From Ostrinia nubilalis (lineage: Eukaryota > Arthropoda > Insecta > Lepidoptera > Crambidae), in the NCBI RefSeq assembly GCF_963855985.1, contig NC_087117.1, positions 377,001 to 441,000 on the forward strand: DNA of 64,000 bases. Direction: 5' to 3'. Of this stretch, positions 53,601-61,584 are shown piece by piece. The position numbers and the translations under genes are program-made. Under the pieces are notes generated by a model. That model was given only the letters and a program-made list of their open reading frames with translations. It searched no databases and had not been told where the DNA came from. Within the stretch, counting starts at the first letter, position 1, and each line of letters opens with the position of its first letter.

Positions 53601-55073
53601 TAAAAATAGATAAATGTTAAGTATTAAATTTGAATAAATTAATCAATACAAACACGATACAAAGCAGAAAATTATGCGCTGTAGCGCTCCTTGGGGAATG
53701 ATTACACCCGTCACTGGACTGCCATTGGCTGAAATGATGATGATGATGATGATACGTACCGAAATCACCGCGTGATGGTCCGCCAGTTTGATCTTGCATC
53801 GCGTGCCTAATGCTGACAGCCATTTGCGGAATATCACCCGACTGGTAGGGAACCTAGAGAGAGAGGTATATTGACAAAATTACTATATTATCTATACAGG
53901 GTGTTTGGCGGAAGGTAAGACAAACTTCGTAGGTGTACCTATAGGTAAGGTCATTTTAAGAATACAAGTTCAATGGGTAAAATTTTGGAAAAAAATAAAT
54001 AAAAACAAAAATATCCATTAAAAAAAAGTACCTAGTCAAATGGGCGAATTTGTATACTTAAAATTACCTTACCGATACACCCACGAAGTTTGTCTAGTCT
54101 AACCTTCCGCCAAACACCCTGTATTTATAAAAGCGAAAGGTCACTGATTGACTGACTCACTCATCACGATATCTCAAAAACTACAAGTGCTAGGAGTCTC
54201 AAATTTTGCATGGGGGTTCCTTTTAGAACGTAGGTGCTCACTAAGAACGAATTCTACGAAACTCCACCCCTAAGAGGGTAAAACGGGATCCACGCGTACG
54301 AAGTCGCATCAGTCGCATCGGGTCGCTAGTTATCAAATATTCGTAACAATATTTCTATTGGATGATTAAAGGAAGGATAGTACTACCAAACCAAACATTG
54401 ATGAAACAAAACGCGGCCGCAACAGCGTATTACACTTGAAAATTTCGACGGTTGTTCATCCAGTGTCCATTTCAACCGGTTTCAAACTGGTCGCGTCATG
54501 TGTGGCCTCAACGGAATCTATGGCAGAAACTTAGATGCAACTCAAAAGTAACTAGAAGTTGCAGTTTCGTTGCAGTTTCGTTGCAATTGCGTTTCACCGT
54601 GTGTTCTGGGCCTAAGTAGCTCAGATGGAAGAGCAGTCACCCGGCAAGCGAAAGGTCGTGGGTTCGATTTACGCCTTAGGCAGTTCGATTTTTTCAAGTT
54701 ATTTATAATTTAACGAAATTAGTTTGGATAGATCTCCCACTCGGTGGACCGATGATTTAGGAAAGAACCTGGATGCGTCGTGGAAATCCTTGGGGGAGGC
54801 CTTTGTGCAACAGTAGAAGTCCTTTGGTTGAAACTTGAAACCAATGAACAAAAAATTATTTTAAAATAAATTACTAATATTGTTTTTTTTTTTTTTCATT
54901 TTATTCAAAACCAGCATGCTCCTGTGGCTGAACTTTCAGAATTAAAATTCAATTCTTTATTGCTATTCCACACGTTTAAGGATTTAATTTACAGTACTTA
55001 GCGTTAGCGATACTCACTTAAAATATGGTGGGACGTTACTGCATCCTCCCACGCAGCATTTGTCTTTAGACAT
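38646..55073 (-). CDS. THAP domain plus C2H2 zinc-finger protein, eight coding exons
   Basis: Exons in transcript order: 55073-55018, 53841-53760, 52622-52512, 51171-50974, 50418-50303, 48206-47887, 45900-45732, 39309-38646. Donors and acceptors are GT-AG, phases agree at every junction and the total is 1716 nt (571 aa). Residues 1-83 look like a THAP zinc-binding domain: CCVGGC at 6-11, then RKWLSALG, ICSRHF and AVVPSLF. A charged linker of about 345 residues (84-428) holds acidic runs, four NGTG-type repeats in exon 6 and a Lys/Arg-rich stretch at 395-415 (possible nuclear signal). Four C2H2 fingers lie at about 429-451, 456-478, 484-506 and 532-555. Inferred role: nuclear DNA-binding regulator. 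An acceptor at 55091-55092 implies a noncoding 5' exon. The exon 7 acceptor has a poor pyrimidine tract, and another AG 24 nt inward also fits the phase. The orthologue is not identified. Confidence 0.82.
39352..39613 (-). mobile_element. tRNA-headed SINE with (TTA)n tail, intron 7
   Basis: The minus strand begins GTCGGCCGTTTGGTGTAGTG and has GGGTTCGATTCCCGGCCGGG. The body contains TTCTGTGACGGGTCTGGGTG. It ends GGCGCTGTGTGAAATTGTCC and then a TTATTATTA tail 43 bp before exon 8. It resembles a tRNA but is a SINE head. Confidence 0.8.
39835..40100 (-). repeat. RTE-type LINE 3' end, degenerate
   Basis: GCGACCTGCATCCAGCGCC, GAGGTCTTCGGTCCACCTTG and GCCACTTCAGCTTGCTAATC mark an inverted decayed copy. 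Frames are broken. Confidence 0.65.
40176..40380. repeat. 21-bp minisatellite, left block, intron 7
   Basis: About ten units of GGGGACACTGCACCTCTAT-type sequence (21-bp period). It is the same array as 42434-45716, separated from it by the inserted palindromic element. Confidence 0.9.
40381..42433. mobile_element. 2.05-kb palindromic TIR element inserted in the minisatellite
   Basis: Ends CAGGGTGTCCCAAAAACAAT and ATTGTTTTTGGGACACCCTG, with TATA on both sides. The inverse arms are 596 bp each (40381-40976, 41838-42433) and nearly identical. The next 200 bp inward are also inverse and consist of an RTE LINE 3' end (41158-41360 and 41640-41837), so a captured LINE end has become part of the TIR. 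The left arm alone is split by a second RTE fragment (about 40977-41157). No transposase. Confidence 0.85.
40977..41157 (-). repeat. RTE-type LINE 3' fragment with readable C-terminus
   Basis: Read on the minus strand it gives RPDGRWGRKVLEWRPRTGKR and VGRPPTRWTDDI, the basic C-terminal end typical of lepidopteran RTE LINE proteins. This copy is what allows the many shorter fragments in the window to be named. Confidence 0.75.
42434..45716. repeat. 21-bp minisatellite, right block, interspersed with exon 7 copies
   Basis: Some tens of units of GGGGACACTRMACCTSTATA-type sequence with substitution variants. Blocks of 5-20 units alternate with copies of the exon 7 cassette. Because 21 is a multiple of three, long frames such as SPYTGAVSPYTGAVSP appear on the minus strand; these are a product of the array, not genes. 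Confidence 0.92.
42575..45325 (-). repeat. About seven extra copies of the exon 7 3' half with its splice donor
   Basis: Copies at about 42575-42694, 42866-43132, 43302-43337 (a 36-bp scrap), 43423-43683, 43842-44122, 44446-44600 and 45045-45317. The real exon is at 45732-45900. Most keep VLESVQVDIDPSALLPDPDA and the rest to DDAPS, followed by an intact donor (AGCGA/GTGAGT). All lack the 5' part of the exon and its acceptor. The five longer ones continue into a shared flank of about 110 bp (GGCTTACATAAGCTCT, GGCGACTATATGAACTCAC) absent from the real exon. Copies are about 95% or more alike, and the coding frame is preserved in most. Confidence 0.88.
46200..46445 (-). repeat. Dispersed repeat, inverse of 50505-50745, intron 6
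   Basis: TGCGAAAGTAACTCTGTCTG through GACAGACAAAATTCCACGC is nearly identical to 50505-50745 in the opposite orientation, including a CCCGGGAAAGAACATAGGAT core. Related degraded copies are at 52650 and 56870. Confidence 0.75.
46609..47350. mobile_element. TIR element with ACTCAGTCAGTGCCTGAGG-type ends
   Basis: Left end GCGTAACTGAGTCAGTGCCT with GGGAGCGGCACGGGAGGAGT. Right end CCTCAGGCACTGACTGGGTTAA, after which the terminal motif is repeated in tandem (47331-47845). A TA-MITE (46759-47216) is nested. Confidence 0.65.
46759..47216. mobile_element. TA-flanked MITE, CAGGGTGGAATTTTGTAATG ends
   Basis: Ends CAGGGTGGAATTTTGTAATG and CATTACAAAATTCCATCCTG are inverse with flanking TA. The arms extend through AAGTACYCTTAATACTGTA. 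Non-coding. Confidence 0.82.
47331..47845. repeat. 21-bp minisatellite in intron 6 derived from a transposon end
   Basis: About 24 units of CACTGACTGAGTTAAGCGCT plus one base. The first few are an AGAGCTTCACTG variant, the rest AGCGCTTC or AGCGCTGC. The unit equals the terminal sequence of the TIR element at 46609-47350 (compare the single copy at 35213-35235). It stops 41 bp before the exon 6 donor. The LTQSVQR repeats readable on the minus strand come from the array. Confidence 0.92.
48246..48400 (-). repeat. tRNA-like SINE head and a second partial head
   Basis: Read on the minus strand: GTAAGTAGCTCAGACAGTGA and GGTTCGATTCCCACCTTAGC. A second B-box-like piece in the opposite orientation (GTGGATTCGATTCCCACCTT) is at 48355-48376. 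The sequence at 54612-54690 is related. No intact tRNA gene. Confidence 0.6.
48671..49670. mobile_element. TA-flanked MITE, 'CAGTCACGGAATGAAAAGG' family, copy 2 with insertion
   Basis: Same ends as 12433-12883, flanked by TA. Relative to copy 1, about 535 bp are inserted at 48797-49332, beginning with the inverted (GTCAAA)n-tailed LINE 3' end (48797-48985). In intron 5. Confidence 0.8.
49766..49885 (+). repeat. MITE fragment related to 34232-34447
   Basis: CGTGCTCGCACACTCACTGC, ATTACGCGCGAGCGATAAGG and GCTCACAGACCGGGCTTTA match one half of the 34232-34447 palindrome. Confidence 0.65.
50100..50252 (+). repeat. RTE-type LINE 3' end in intron 5
   Basis: GTAGCAGGAAGGCGCTGGAT, CTATGTTCAGCAGTGGACGT and a GATGATGAT tail ending 51 bp from the exon 5 donor. 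Confidence 0.7.
50505..50745 (+). repeat. Dispersed repeat, inverse of 46200-46445, intron 4
   Basis: Starts CTAGCTTTCCGCCCGCGGTT and ends in AGTTACTTTCGCATTTATAA. With the 46200 copy it brackets exons 5 and 6. Confidence 0.75.
51360..51850 (+). repeat. RTE-type LINE 3' ends, intron 3
   Basis: A fairly complete 3' end at 51360-51642 (CTGACGGCCGATGGGGCAGC, GGAGGCCGCGTACCGGAAAA, GATGATGAT tail) is followed by a shorter, decayed one (51760-51845). Confidence 0.7.
51838..51962 (-). repeat. SINE-like fragment, relative of 9058-9185
   Basis: TTTTCAAGGCGAGAGTGAAT through TGCGATTGTGGTCAAATACC; ends in an A run. Confidence 0.55.
51975..52176 (+). mobile_element. MITE, 'CGTTTCATCCACTCGG' family, complete copy in intron 3
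   Basis: About 200 bp, ends ATCGTTTCATCCACTCGG and CGAGTGGATGGCACCATCT. It is the empty-site reference for the element inserted at 31677-33064. It stops eight bases from the exon 3 copy array. Confidence 0.8.
52184..52622 (-). repeat. THAP exon 3 plus three shortened copies in tandem
   Basis: The real exon 3 is 52622-52512 (SSGGLSICSRHF..SLFDD). Downstream on the minus strand come 52484-52407, 52379-52305 and 52277-52203, each starting SSGHFLDEEE and ending AVVP[SG]LFDD. Each copy has a TTCCCAG acceptor and a GAC/GTAAGC donor, and consecutive units are separated by 27-bp stretches (GTAAGCACACCTCTATCATG..CAG). Period 102, 102 and 105 bp. The copies lack GLSICSR, and so the zinc-binding Cys of the THAP domain. 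Everything stays in frame whether the 27-bp stretches are removed or read. Confidence 0.9.
52650..52953. repeat. Dispersed repeat followed by an inverted repeat, intron 2
   Basis: 52650-52840 starts with CTTTCCGCCCGCGGCTTCGC (same family as 50505). 52838-52953 is a hairpin with arms TTTACGGGATTGCTACCATG and inverse, enclosing CATGACCATGGCGCTTGCAA. Confidence 0.65.
53046..53305. mobile_element. TA-flanked MITE, CAGGGTGTTAGGTAAATGGG ends
   Basis: 260 bp with inverse arms of about 100 bp (CAGGGTGTTAGGTAAATGGG..TATGAGCCGACACTAGCCCA) and a TA on each side. Intron 2. Confidence 0.85.
53690..53748 (+). repeat. RTE LINE tail abutting exon 2
   Basis: CACTGGACTGCCATTGGCTG and a (GAT)n tail ending within about 12 bp of the exon 2 donor (53759). 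Confidence 0.6.
53897..54121. mobile_element. TA-flanked MITE, CAGGGTGTTTGGCGGAAGGT ends
   Basis: 225 bp; ends CAGGGTGTTTGGCGGAAGGT and ACCTTCCGCCAAACACCCTG (one mismatch), flanked by TA. Intron 1. Confidence 0.85.
54475..54690 (+). repeat. MITE remnant followed by a tRNA-like SINE head
   Basis: 54475-54612 resembles the 8435-8628 MITE (CTATGGCAGAAACTTAGATG, GCGTTTCACCGTGTGTTCTG). It runs into AAGTAGCTCAGATGGAAGAG and GTGGGTTCGATTTACGCCTT, a decayed tRNA-like head related to 48246. Confidence 0.55.
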
Positions 55074-55290
55074 GATTATAATTTTTTTACCTGCAAGATA
55101 AATAAAATAAAGTTTATTCTATGTGTGTTTCTTTAATAACACTTCTTATTTAAATAAAATCACCCCCAGGACCTTATAAAGGTAGCAGGAAGGCGCTGAA
55201 CCGGTCAATATGGACATCATTGGCGGAGGCCTCTGTAAACTATGTTCAGCAATCGACGTCCTGTGACTGTAATGATGATGATGATGATGA
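54735..55290 (+). repeat. RTE LINE fragments around THAP exon 1
   Basis: Fragments at 54735-54835 and 55165-55290 (GGTAGCAGGAAGGCGCTGAA, GATGATGAT tail) flank the first coding exon (55018-55073). Confidence 0.6.
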
Positions 55291-57469
55291 GCAAAACGAC
55301 TGCCACAATGAACACTGTTGAATCTTCTAATTATTTACCTTGTGGTTTCAAGTGTTTGTTGCGTCAGTTGAGAAGTTGTAAGTTCCATTCTCATCAAATA
55401 AAATAAAATAAAATAATTTTATTTGCGGAACAAAATGTCATGATAATACAGGTATACAGTATATGAGGCAGTTCCAACTATGTTCTACCGGGGATTGTAC
55501 CGGTGTGCAAATGTAATACAAAAATATTAATTGATTAAATTAATTAAGAATAGAAAAATTACAGCAATTATGATCTTTGCATCTGAAGCAGTACCTAATT
55601 GTTAATAAGTGCATTCTGATTATGTCTTTAATTTATTTATTGACCTTTCTAACCAGGGTGTAATTTTCTAATTTTATAAATATTTTTGAAAAGTTTTGCT
55701 GTCTGTCTCAATGTGGAGTATATTGACGATGGTCGGCTTGCAGAAATCTCTTTTAAGAAATAAGCTTGCCAGTACCTCTTATAGTTATTGATCTGTATCT
55801 TAATGTGTAAAGCTGTGTGAAAATAAAATAGATGTTGCATACTGCTTCTTATATTTCTTATGTTTCCTTTTCAGCCAATCTTCGCTACAGCGGGACCTAT
55901 TTGATTCCATATCAACTTTAAAACAGTATTCCTATTATTCAAGAAATTATTGCTAAATATTAAATCTCATCAAATAACTGAGGACTGAGGCCAGTTCAAA
56001 TTAATTATATAATTAATAACATAATTCATTTAATTAATAAATAAATAAATACATAGAAAATTTTGAAATAGGTACTTTACTTATAATAATTTTATTAGGC
56101 ATTTCATAATTTGATATCAGTTAGTTAATTGGAGTAATTAATAAGTTTTATTTATGTACGTAATTATTATAAACTTACAAACTAATTAATTTTTTTTGGA
56201 CAAAAGTCGTGTAAAACGATCTCAATTCAATTTTCGTGCTAACTTAATAACTTGTTACGCGTCCCTATTCTGAATCCCAATAACGCGAAACAATTTTTAT
56301 TACTATTTCAACCTTATTACAAAGACACTAAGGTCCACTTTACAATAGCAAAATACGCGCTGCGCGATATCGTTTCGGAACCAATTTTCAGAATACAGAC
56401 ACTACATAATTAATTCAATGGACAAAGAATCAACCAAAACTCAATATCCCAGCATTTATATCAGTTGCAGGTTTGTTTTGATACTCTTCAAAAGAGTTTT
56501 TCGCGCGAAATCTTGGAATAGAAGGTTAGAAGTCGCGAACCAAGCGCTCGCACTTACCAGCACAATACACGAAAAGTAAACACTACACACACCACAAAAT
56601 AACTAAGGCAGATCACACATAATTTATTCTAAACGTATATGTACAGAAATAAGCATTAAACATTAATTTACATTAAATAATAGGCGATACAAAAAATATT
56701 TACTTGACTATTTTTTTTATAGGTTGACAGCCGATAGTGATGTGCCACGACGCTCAATAAAAAGCACTTTCGATTATGATTGTGTTTATAATTAATTTCT
56801 TATTCGATTTGTATTATTAGGGATGTTAGTAAATTCGTTTTATAAAAGAAAAGTACACTAACTACTGAATCAATTTTGATGAAATTTGTGCCGGGAAAGG
56901 ACATAGGATAGTTTTGCCCCGGTTTCTGAAACAGGGATGCGTTCGAATTTTTTGTGCTTGACAGAAAATTACACACGGGCGACGCCAGTGGTATAAAAGT
57001 TTCTGGGATTGCAAAATAATTAACACATAAATAATAATTTCAATGCATTTAATAGGTAATTTATAATATTAACATTTTTAATGATAATTAATTACAATTA
57101 ATAGACACAAGACACAATAGGATAATATTCACGAATAATTATTATTCGTTTTTTAAATGATTATAATATGAATATTAATAAAAAAAACAACTGATAATAA
57201 GTAATAGTGCAAAAAACATTGTCTGTAAAGCAAAATTGTACACTGAGCTAATAATTGCTGTTTGTAACACTTTTAAAACAGTAAAAAATATTTTAGTAAA
57301 ATAATTTTCTTCTCCTTCTATGCCAGTTGCACAATCATTTAAATGTTACAGCAAAAAATTATAATTTGGAACTTATCAAAATTACCCCCTCATCTTTTTG
57401 GATTCATTTCTGTGGCACATGTCTTAGACAGGTCATGTACAAAAATATTGACCCCAGGCCACTTTTCAT
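55291..57469. other. Region between the two zinc-finger genes; AT-rich, no gene seen
   Basis: It should contain the THAP-gene promoter and noncoding first exon on the minus strand and the 3' UTR of the upstream zinc-finger gene. A possible exon at 55389-55340 (minus) has an ATG and a GTAAAT donor but is not needed for the protein. (AAATA)n repeats at 55397-55422 and a decayed dispersed repeat at 56870-57000 are the only repeats seen. Confidence 0.4.
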
Positions 57470-58979
57470 CTATTCTTCTGTTTCATCTTTACATTTACCA
57501 TACACAGCCCTTTGATGTGTCTTCGATTTATAATGTCTTCTGATTGCTGTAATAGTTTTGTACGAAAGATTGCAGTAATCACACTTAAAGTCCTTCGAAT
57601 CCATGTGTTTGTATACCAAATGAGTTCTCAGGGCTTGACGCGACGGACACTTCACATCGCATTGAGGACAATCAAACAAATCCTCTTTCGTGTGACTTTT
57701 CATATGATAACGAAGCCCCTGCGCATGGAAATACTTTTTGCCGCATTCCTCACATTCAAATTTTTTCTCCGTGTCATGCGTTATCATATGATATTTCAGA
57801 TCGGACCTCTGCTTAAATTTACGATCACATATATCGCACTGGTAAGGCCGCTCGTTCGTGTGTTTTCTCGTGTGGACAGTTCTCTGTTGAGTAGTTGCAA
57901 AACCAACACCGCAGTACAAACATTGGTACGGTTTCACTCCGGTGTGCGATATCATGTGGTAATCCATACTTTTTTTGTCAATTACCGACTTACCACACTC
58001 TACACACTCTAGATGAGTGGATTTATCATGAGTTTTCATATGCACTTTAAAAGTGGTTGGCGTTTGAAAATACTTATTACACTTATTACATTGCAATTTC
58101 TTATCGAAATGTGTCTCGATGTGCAGTTTCATGTAATGCTGTTTGTAATACAAAGAGCATTCAACACACTTGTACATTTTCTTGTTTGTGTGAGTTAAAT
58201 CGTGGATCAAGAAGTCGCAATGGTCAGTAAAGGCCAATTTGCAATTCTTGCAAAAGAAAGTCCTATCTTCGTCCTTATGGACAACTTTGTGTTTGATTAA
58301 TTTTTCGTTCGTAGCAAATTCTTCATTGCAGAGAGCGCATGTGAACTTTTTAACGGCATCGTGCATTCGGATGTGGTTCAAAAGGCCAGTTTTTGTGTCA
58401 AAATTTTTCATACACTTTTGGCATTCATATGTTTGTGCGTCAGAATCATATTTAAGTTCTTTTTTGCGGCTTACTTTTGTTGGTATCTCCTCTACGATTT
58501 CTTTCTTCACTCTGAAATAATAAAGCATAGGTAAGATTAAGGGTTAATAATAAGTATGTATTGCACTCTAGTTACAACACAAAACTGATGATTAATTACA
58601 TCACAAAACTAATTAATACTGTAGAGTACAATTTAGTCTCATTGCTACAAAACAATATACCTATTCCAGACAACTTAGAGAAAGGACAGTAGTAAGTTAG
58701 AAATTGATACTTTCATTGAGTTAGGGAAAATAAAATCCTTAGCATTGGCCCATTTATTGTCTAAAAGCAGTGGTTTGGGTAATAGATGTAAAACTGTGAC
58801 GTATTAAAGCAATTTCGAAGCCTTTTAGTAGAAAATAAATTACTTTTATGACCTGGTTTTGTGACTTACGTTTTAGGCTGTCTCAGCCGGTACCTCCTTT
58901 GCACAGTCTTTCCATCAGTGTACGCGTCGAACTCCGCATCATGTTTCTCTTCCAAGTTCGAGTCTTGGGAGTCTTCCAT
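57470..58979 (-). CDS. C2H2 zinc-finger protein with eleven fingers, two coding exons
   Basis: Exon 1 58979-58870 (MEDSQDSNLEEKHDAEF) and exon 2 58511-57470 join in phase (AC/A) to give 383 aa. An acceptor in front of the ATG (59004-59006) suggests a noncoding 5' exon. Eleven consecutive C2H2 fingers cover about residues 65-369, beginning YECQKCMKNF and ending RRHYKSKTH. Several linkers are canonical (THTGVKPYQC-like, KHTNERPYQC) and the sixth, seventh and eighth fingers are the most typical. A Lys-rich segment before the fingers (VKKEI, RKKELK) may aid nuclear import. No ZAD or BTB domain is visible. Inferred: sequence-specific nuclear regulator. It lies upstream of the THAP gene on the same strand, about 2.4 kb away. 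Many lepidopteran proteins have this layout, so the orthologue is not assigned. Confidence 0.92.
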
Positions 58980-60510
58980 TATTGAAAAATTGCAGGTTTA
59001 CCTGTTAAAAACCAACTAGGTGTAAAGTTATTATGATTAAAATAGACTAAAAAGCATTTTAGTTGATAAATTGCACTGAAAAACGAACACGATTTGTTTT
59101 TGTAAGGTTATGAAATAGAAACTTGATGCTACTCTTCTTCAAGTCACATTTACTGTATTTTTATTTTTTGCAAGTAAATTGCATATAATTTATCTAAAAT
59201 TATGTTAAAAAGTGCTTACAAAACGTATGAAACCGAATTTGAGCGAATTTGTAAACAACAAGCAAAGTGAAAACTTTTTTTGACATAACAACTAGTGATG
59301 CGAATGTTCACTCAACACTTAACTCAATCGAGATTTCAGTTCTTGTCTCCGATTCAATTGTTATAAGAGCTCACTTAAATTAGCTCAGTTACAAATCGAA
59401 TTCGCATATTTTCGATTTAGTCTTCGAGTAGCTGTCATAGTAGAGACGGCATAAATTAGTTTCCCAGCTTGGTTAATAAATTGCTAATAAACTTACGACT
59501 GAGAGAGAATGTGAGAACTTGAATTTTCTCTGTTATGAGAGGTAGACTAGCAATAACATTTTCTGAAGTTGACTTCCGCAAGCTGTCACCACCACTGTAA
59601 ATCTTGCAACGTTGGCTTATACCGCAACAGCTATTTACAGTAGAAAACAGCGTGCGGAAGTCAACTTCTGCAAGTTTTTATATTTTCTAGTCTTTTAACT
59701 AGCAACAAAACTTGCAGAAGTTTAAAGCGAAGGTTTCTTGCATTTAAAAAAGTTAAAGAGGCACTATATTTATCATGGGTTGTGAAATTACCAACTAGAT
59801 GTCGCCGTCGAAATCAAAATAATAAAACTTCCTTACAAAATCAAATGTTTTTATTTACATTAAGTATTTTACAGTCATATTCTTAAGCCTACAATCACTT
59901 CTAGCTTCAGTTAAAAACTAAAATTTAACTCTAAACATGTTTTGATCATTTATCGCCTATTTTAGACGTATTATAGCAATATTAAATCTACACGTAAGGG
60001 CTTACATATTTATTCAATATTGTTATTGTTGATTATGAACATAACTACGGTTTTAAACGGAATCGCTAATTCATATAAAATGCACTATTACAATTTTTCA
60101 TTTACATAAGGCATATACTCGTACGTTTTCATATTATTAATAATGTTTCATTCACATTGTATTGCTTGATTAATATTATATTGACGCACAATACGAATAA
60201 CATTGTAACTGAATAGACTGTTGAAAGTTGTAAAAACGTGTAATTTTAGTTACAATCTTATTCATATTGGATGTCCATTTATATTATTGTACTATACTAT
60301 AATTATATTATACTCAGAACTTTAAAATATAAGTAGCAAAGAGCAAATCCAGCATGGATAACTTTGGGCAGTGTAAAAATGATACAGTGTGACCTTTTAG
60401 ACATATTATCGAACTTGCAAAGGACAACCTGTTTTAGAAATACTTAAAAGGGCGACTTACTAACTAGATCCATGAGCCTTATTATTACACCCTATATTTT
60501 AAGTCTAAGG
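58980..60510. other. Intergenic, likely promoter region of the zinc-finger gene
   Basis: AT-rich. A MITE-like segment with GACTAGCAATAACATTTTC is at 59541-59695. No coding exon seen. The 5' end of the 57470-58979 transcript should lie near 59000-59300 but no decisive TATA or initiator was found. Confidence 0.4.
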
Positions 60511-60511
60511 C

Positions 60512-60667
60512 ACGGTTTAGACTAGCAATAACATTTGCAGAAATGGAATGGACTTTGCAAGCTACCACTGTATAAATTTTGCAGAAGTTGGCTTGCCGCG
60601 GCTATTTACAGTGGTGACAGCTTGCGGAAGTCAACTTCTGCAAGTTTGATTACTAGTCTAAACCTCG
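60512..60667. mobile_element. MITE with GGTTTAGACTAG ends
   Basis: About 155 bp; GGTTTAGACTAGCAATAACA and inverse TACTAGTCTAAACC. The interior has GTCAACTTCTGCAAG. A diverged relative is at 59541-59695. Confidence 0.7.
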
Positions 60668-60879
60668 CTTTATGTCAAAAAACAAAGATATTTTTTTTTT
60701 GTTTTTGCTGTTTTCAATCAATTAATTTGCTATGTTTAACAGTCCAAATTGGAACTTGGTATAATAAATTAGAACTTGCTTTGTTTATGTGTAATTATAT
60801 TACATCCTTTTATTCCTATTATAGTCTTACGCGCGTAAAATGTTGACAAATTGGAACTTTTGTTTTTATTTATCTATTT

Positions 60880-61332
60880 GAAACTGTGTATGTCCTTGCT
60901 ATGTCCATGCGAGCCTAAAACCCTCTGTCTTGGAAGGCAGCGTCCCGCATTGGAAACTGGAAGCCTTTTTATTACACCCTATTTAGTCTTACGCGCGTAA
61001 AATGTTGACAAATTGGAACTTTTTATTAGTTAACGTTTAAAATTGGTTTATTTAACTATTTGAACAGATGTCCTTGCTATGTCCAGCGAGCCTAGAACCC
61101 CCGGTCGAAGGCAGCGTCTCCGCGGGGGCTGACAAATTGGAACTTTTTTTATTTAACTATTTCAACTGTGTATGTCCTTGCTATGTCCAGCGAGCCTAGA
61201 ACCCCCGATCCTGGAAGGCAGCGTCTCGCATTGGAAACTCTATTAAGTCTTATGTCCGAAAATGTTTAAAATTGGAACTTTGTTTTTATTTAACTATTTG
61301 AACTGTGTATGTCCTTGCTATGTCCAGCGAGC
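60880..61332 (-). repeat. Three degraded copies of a terminal-exon end with poly(A) signals
   Basis: The units near 60890, 61070 and 61170 each hold GTCCTTGCTATGTCCAGCGA and CCTAGAACCCCCG (or close), the inverse of the stop-codon region of the exon at 61431-61333. On the minus strand the 61170 and 61333 units are followed by TTAAATAAAA (AATAAA signal), with weaker forms after the others. Spacing is irregular (about 100-175 bp). Confidence 0.65.
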
Positions 61333-61431
61333 CTAGAACCCCCGGTCGAAAGCCGGGTCTCCGCGGGGGCTGCGGGCGCGGGCGACGGGCTCCAGCCCCG
61401 ACGAGTAGCCGGGCGCAGTATTGAAAAGCAC
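61333..61431 (-). CDS. Possible last exon of an unidentified minus-strand gene
   Basis: A good acceptor (TTCTTCCCCAG) precedes VLFNTAPGYSSGLEPVARAR and a further 12 residues ending DRGF and TAG. The segment is GC-rich amid AT-rich DNA and is followed by an AATAAA about 50 bp after the stop. All three frames are open here because of the GC content, so the frame shown is the most natural-looking but unproven. No upstream exon was recognised to 64000, and the product is unknown. Confidence 0.35.
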   Translation of the reverse strand: MLFNTAPGYSSGLEPVARARSPRGDPAFDRGF

Positions 61432-61584
61432 CTGGGGAAGAAATAATAATAAATAAATTATATCCCTGGACATTTTACACTGCGCTTCTAGTCCCAAACT
61501 AAGGCTGGGTTGCACCATCTTACTTTAACTTTGACGAACGTCAAAAATCTGTCAAAAACTTGACTGCCAATACAAATACAACCA

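Noticed and set aside
55340..55389. Alternative first coding exon of the THAP gene (METTSQ-like, minus strand)
   Set aside because: Phase fits exon 2, but it lacks the Cys pair. The exon at 55018-55073 also fits the phase and supplies CCVGGC, so that exon was chosen; this one may be 5' UTR or nothing.
57512..58520. Plus-strand frames of 61-166 codons opposite the eleven-finger gene
   Set aside because: Antisense to a well-supported zinc-finger coding exon.
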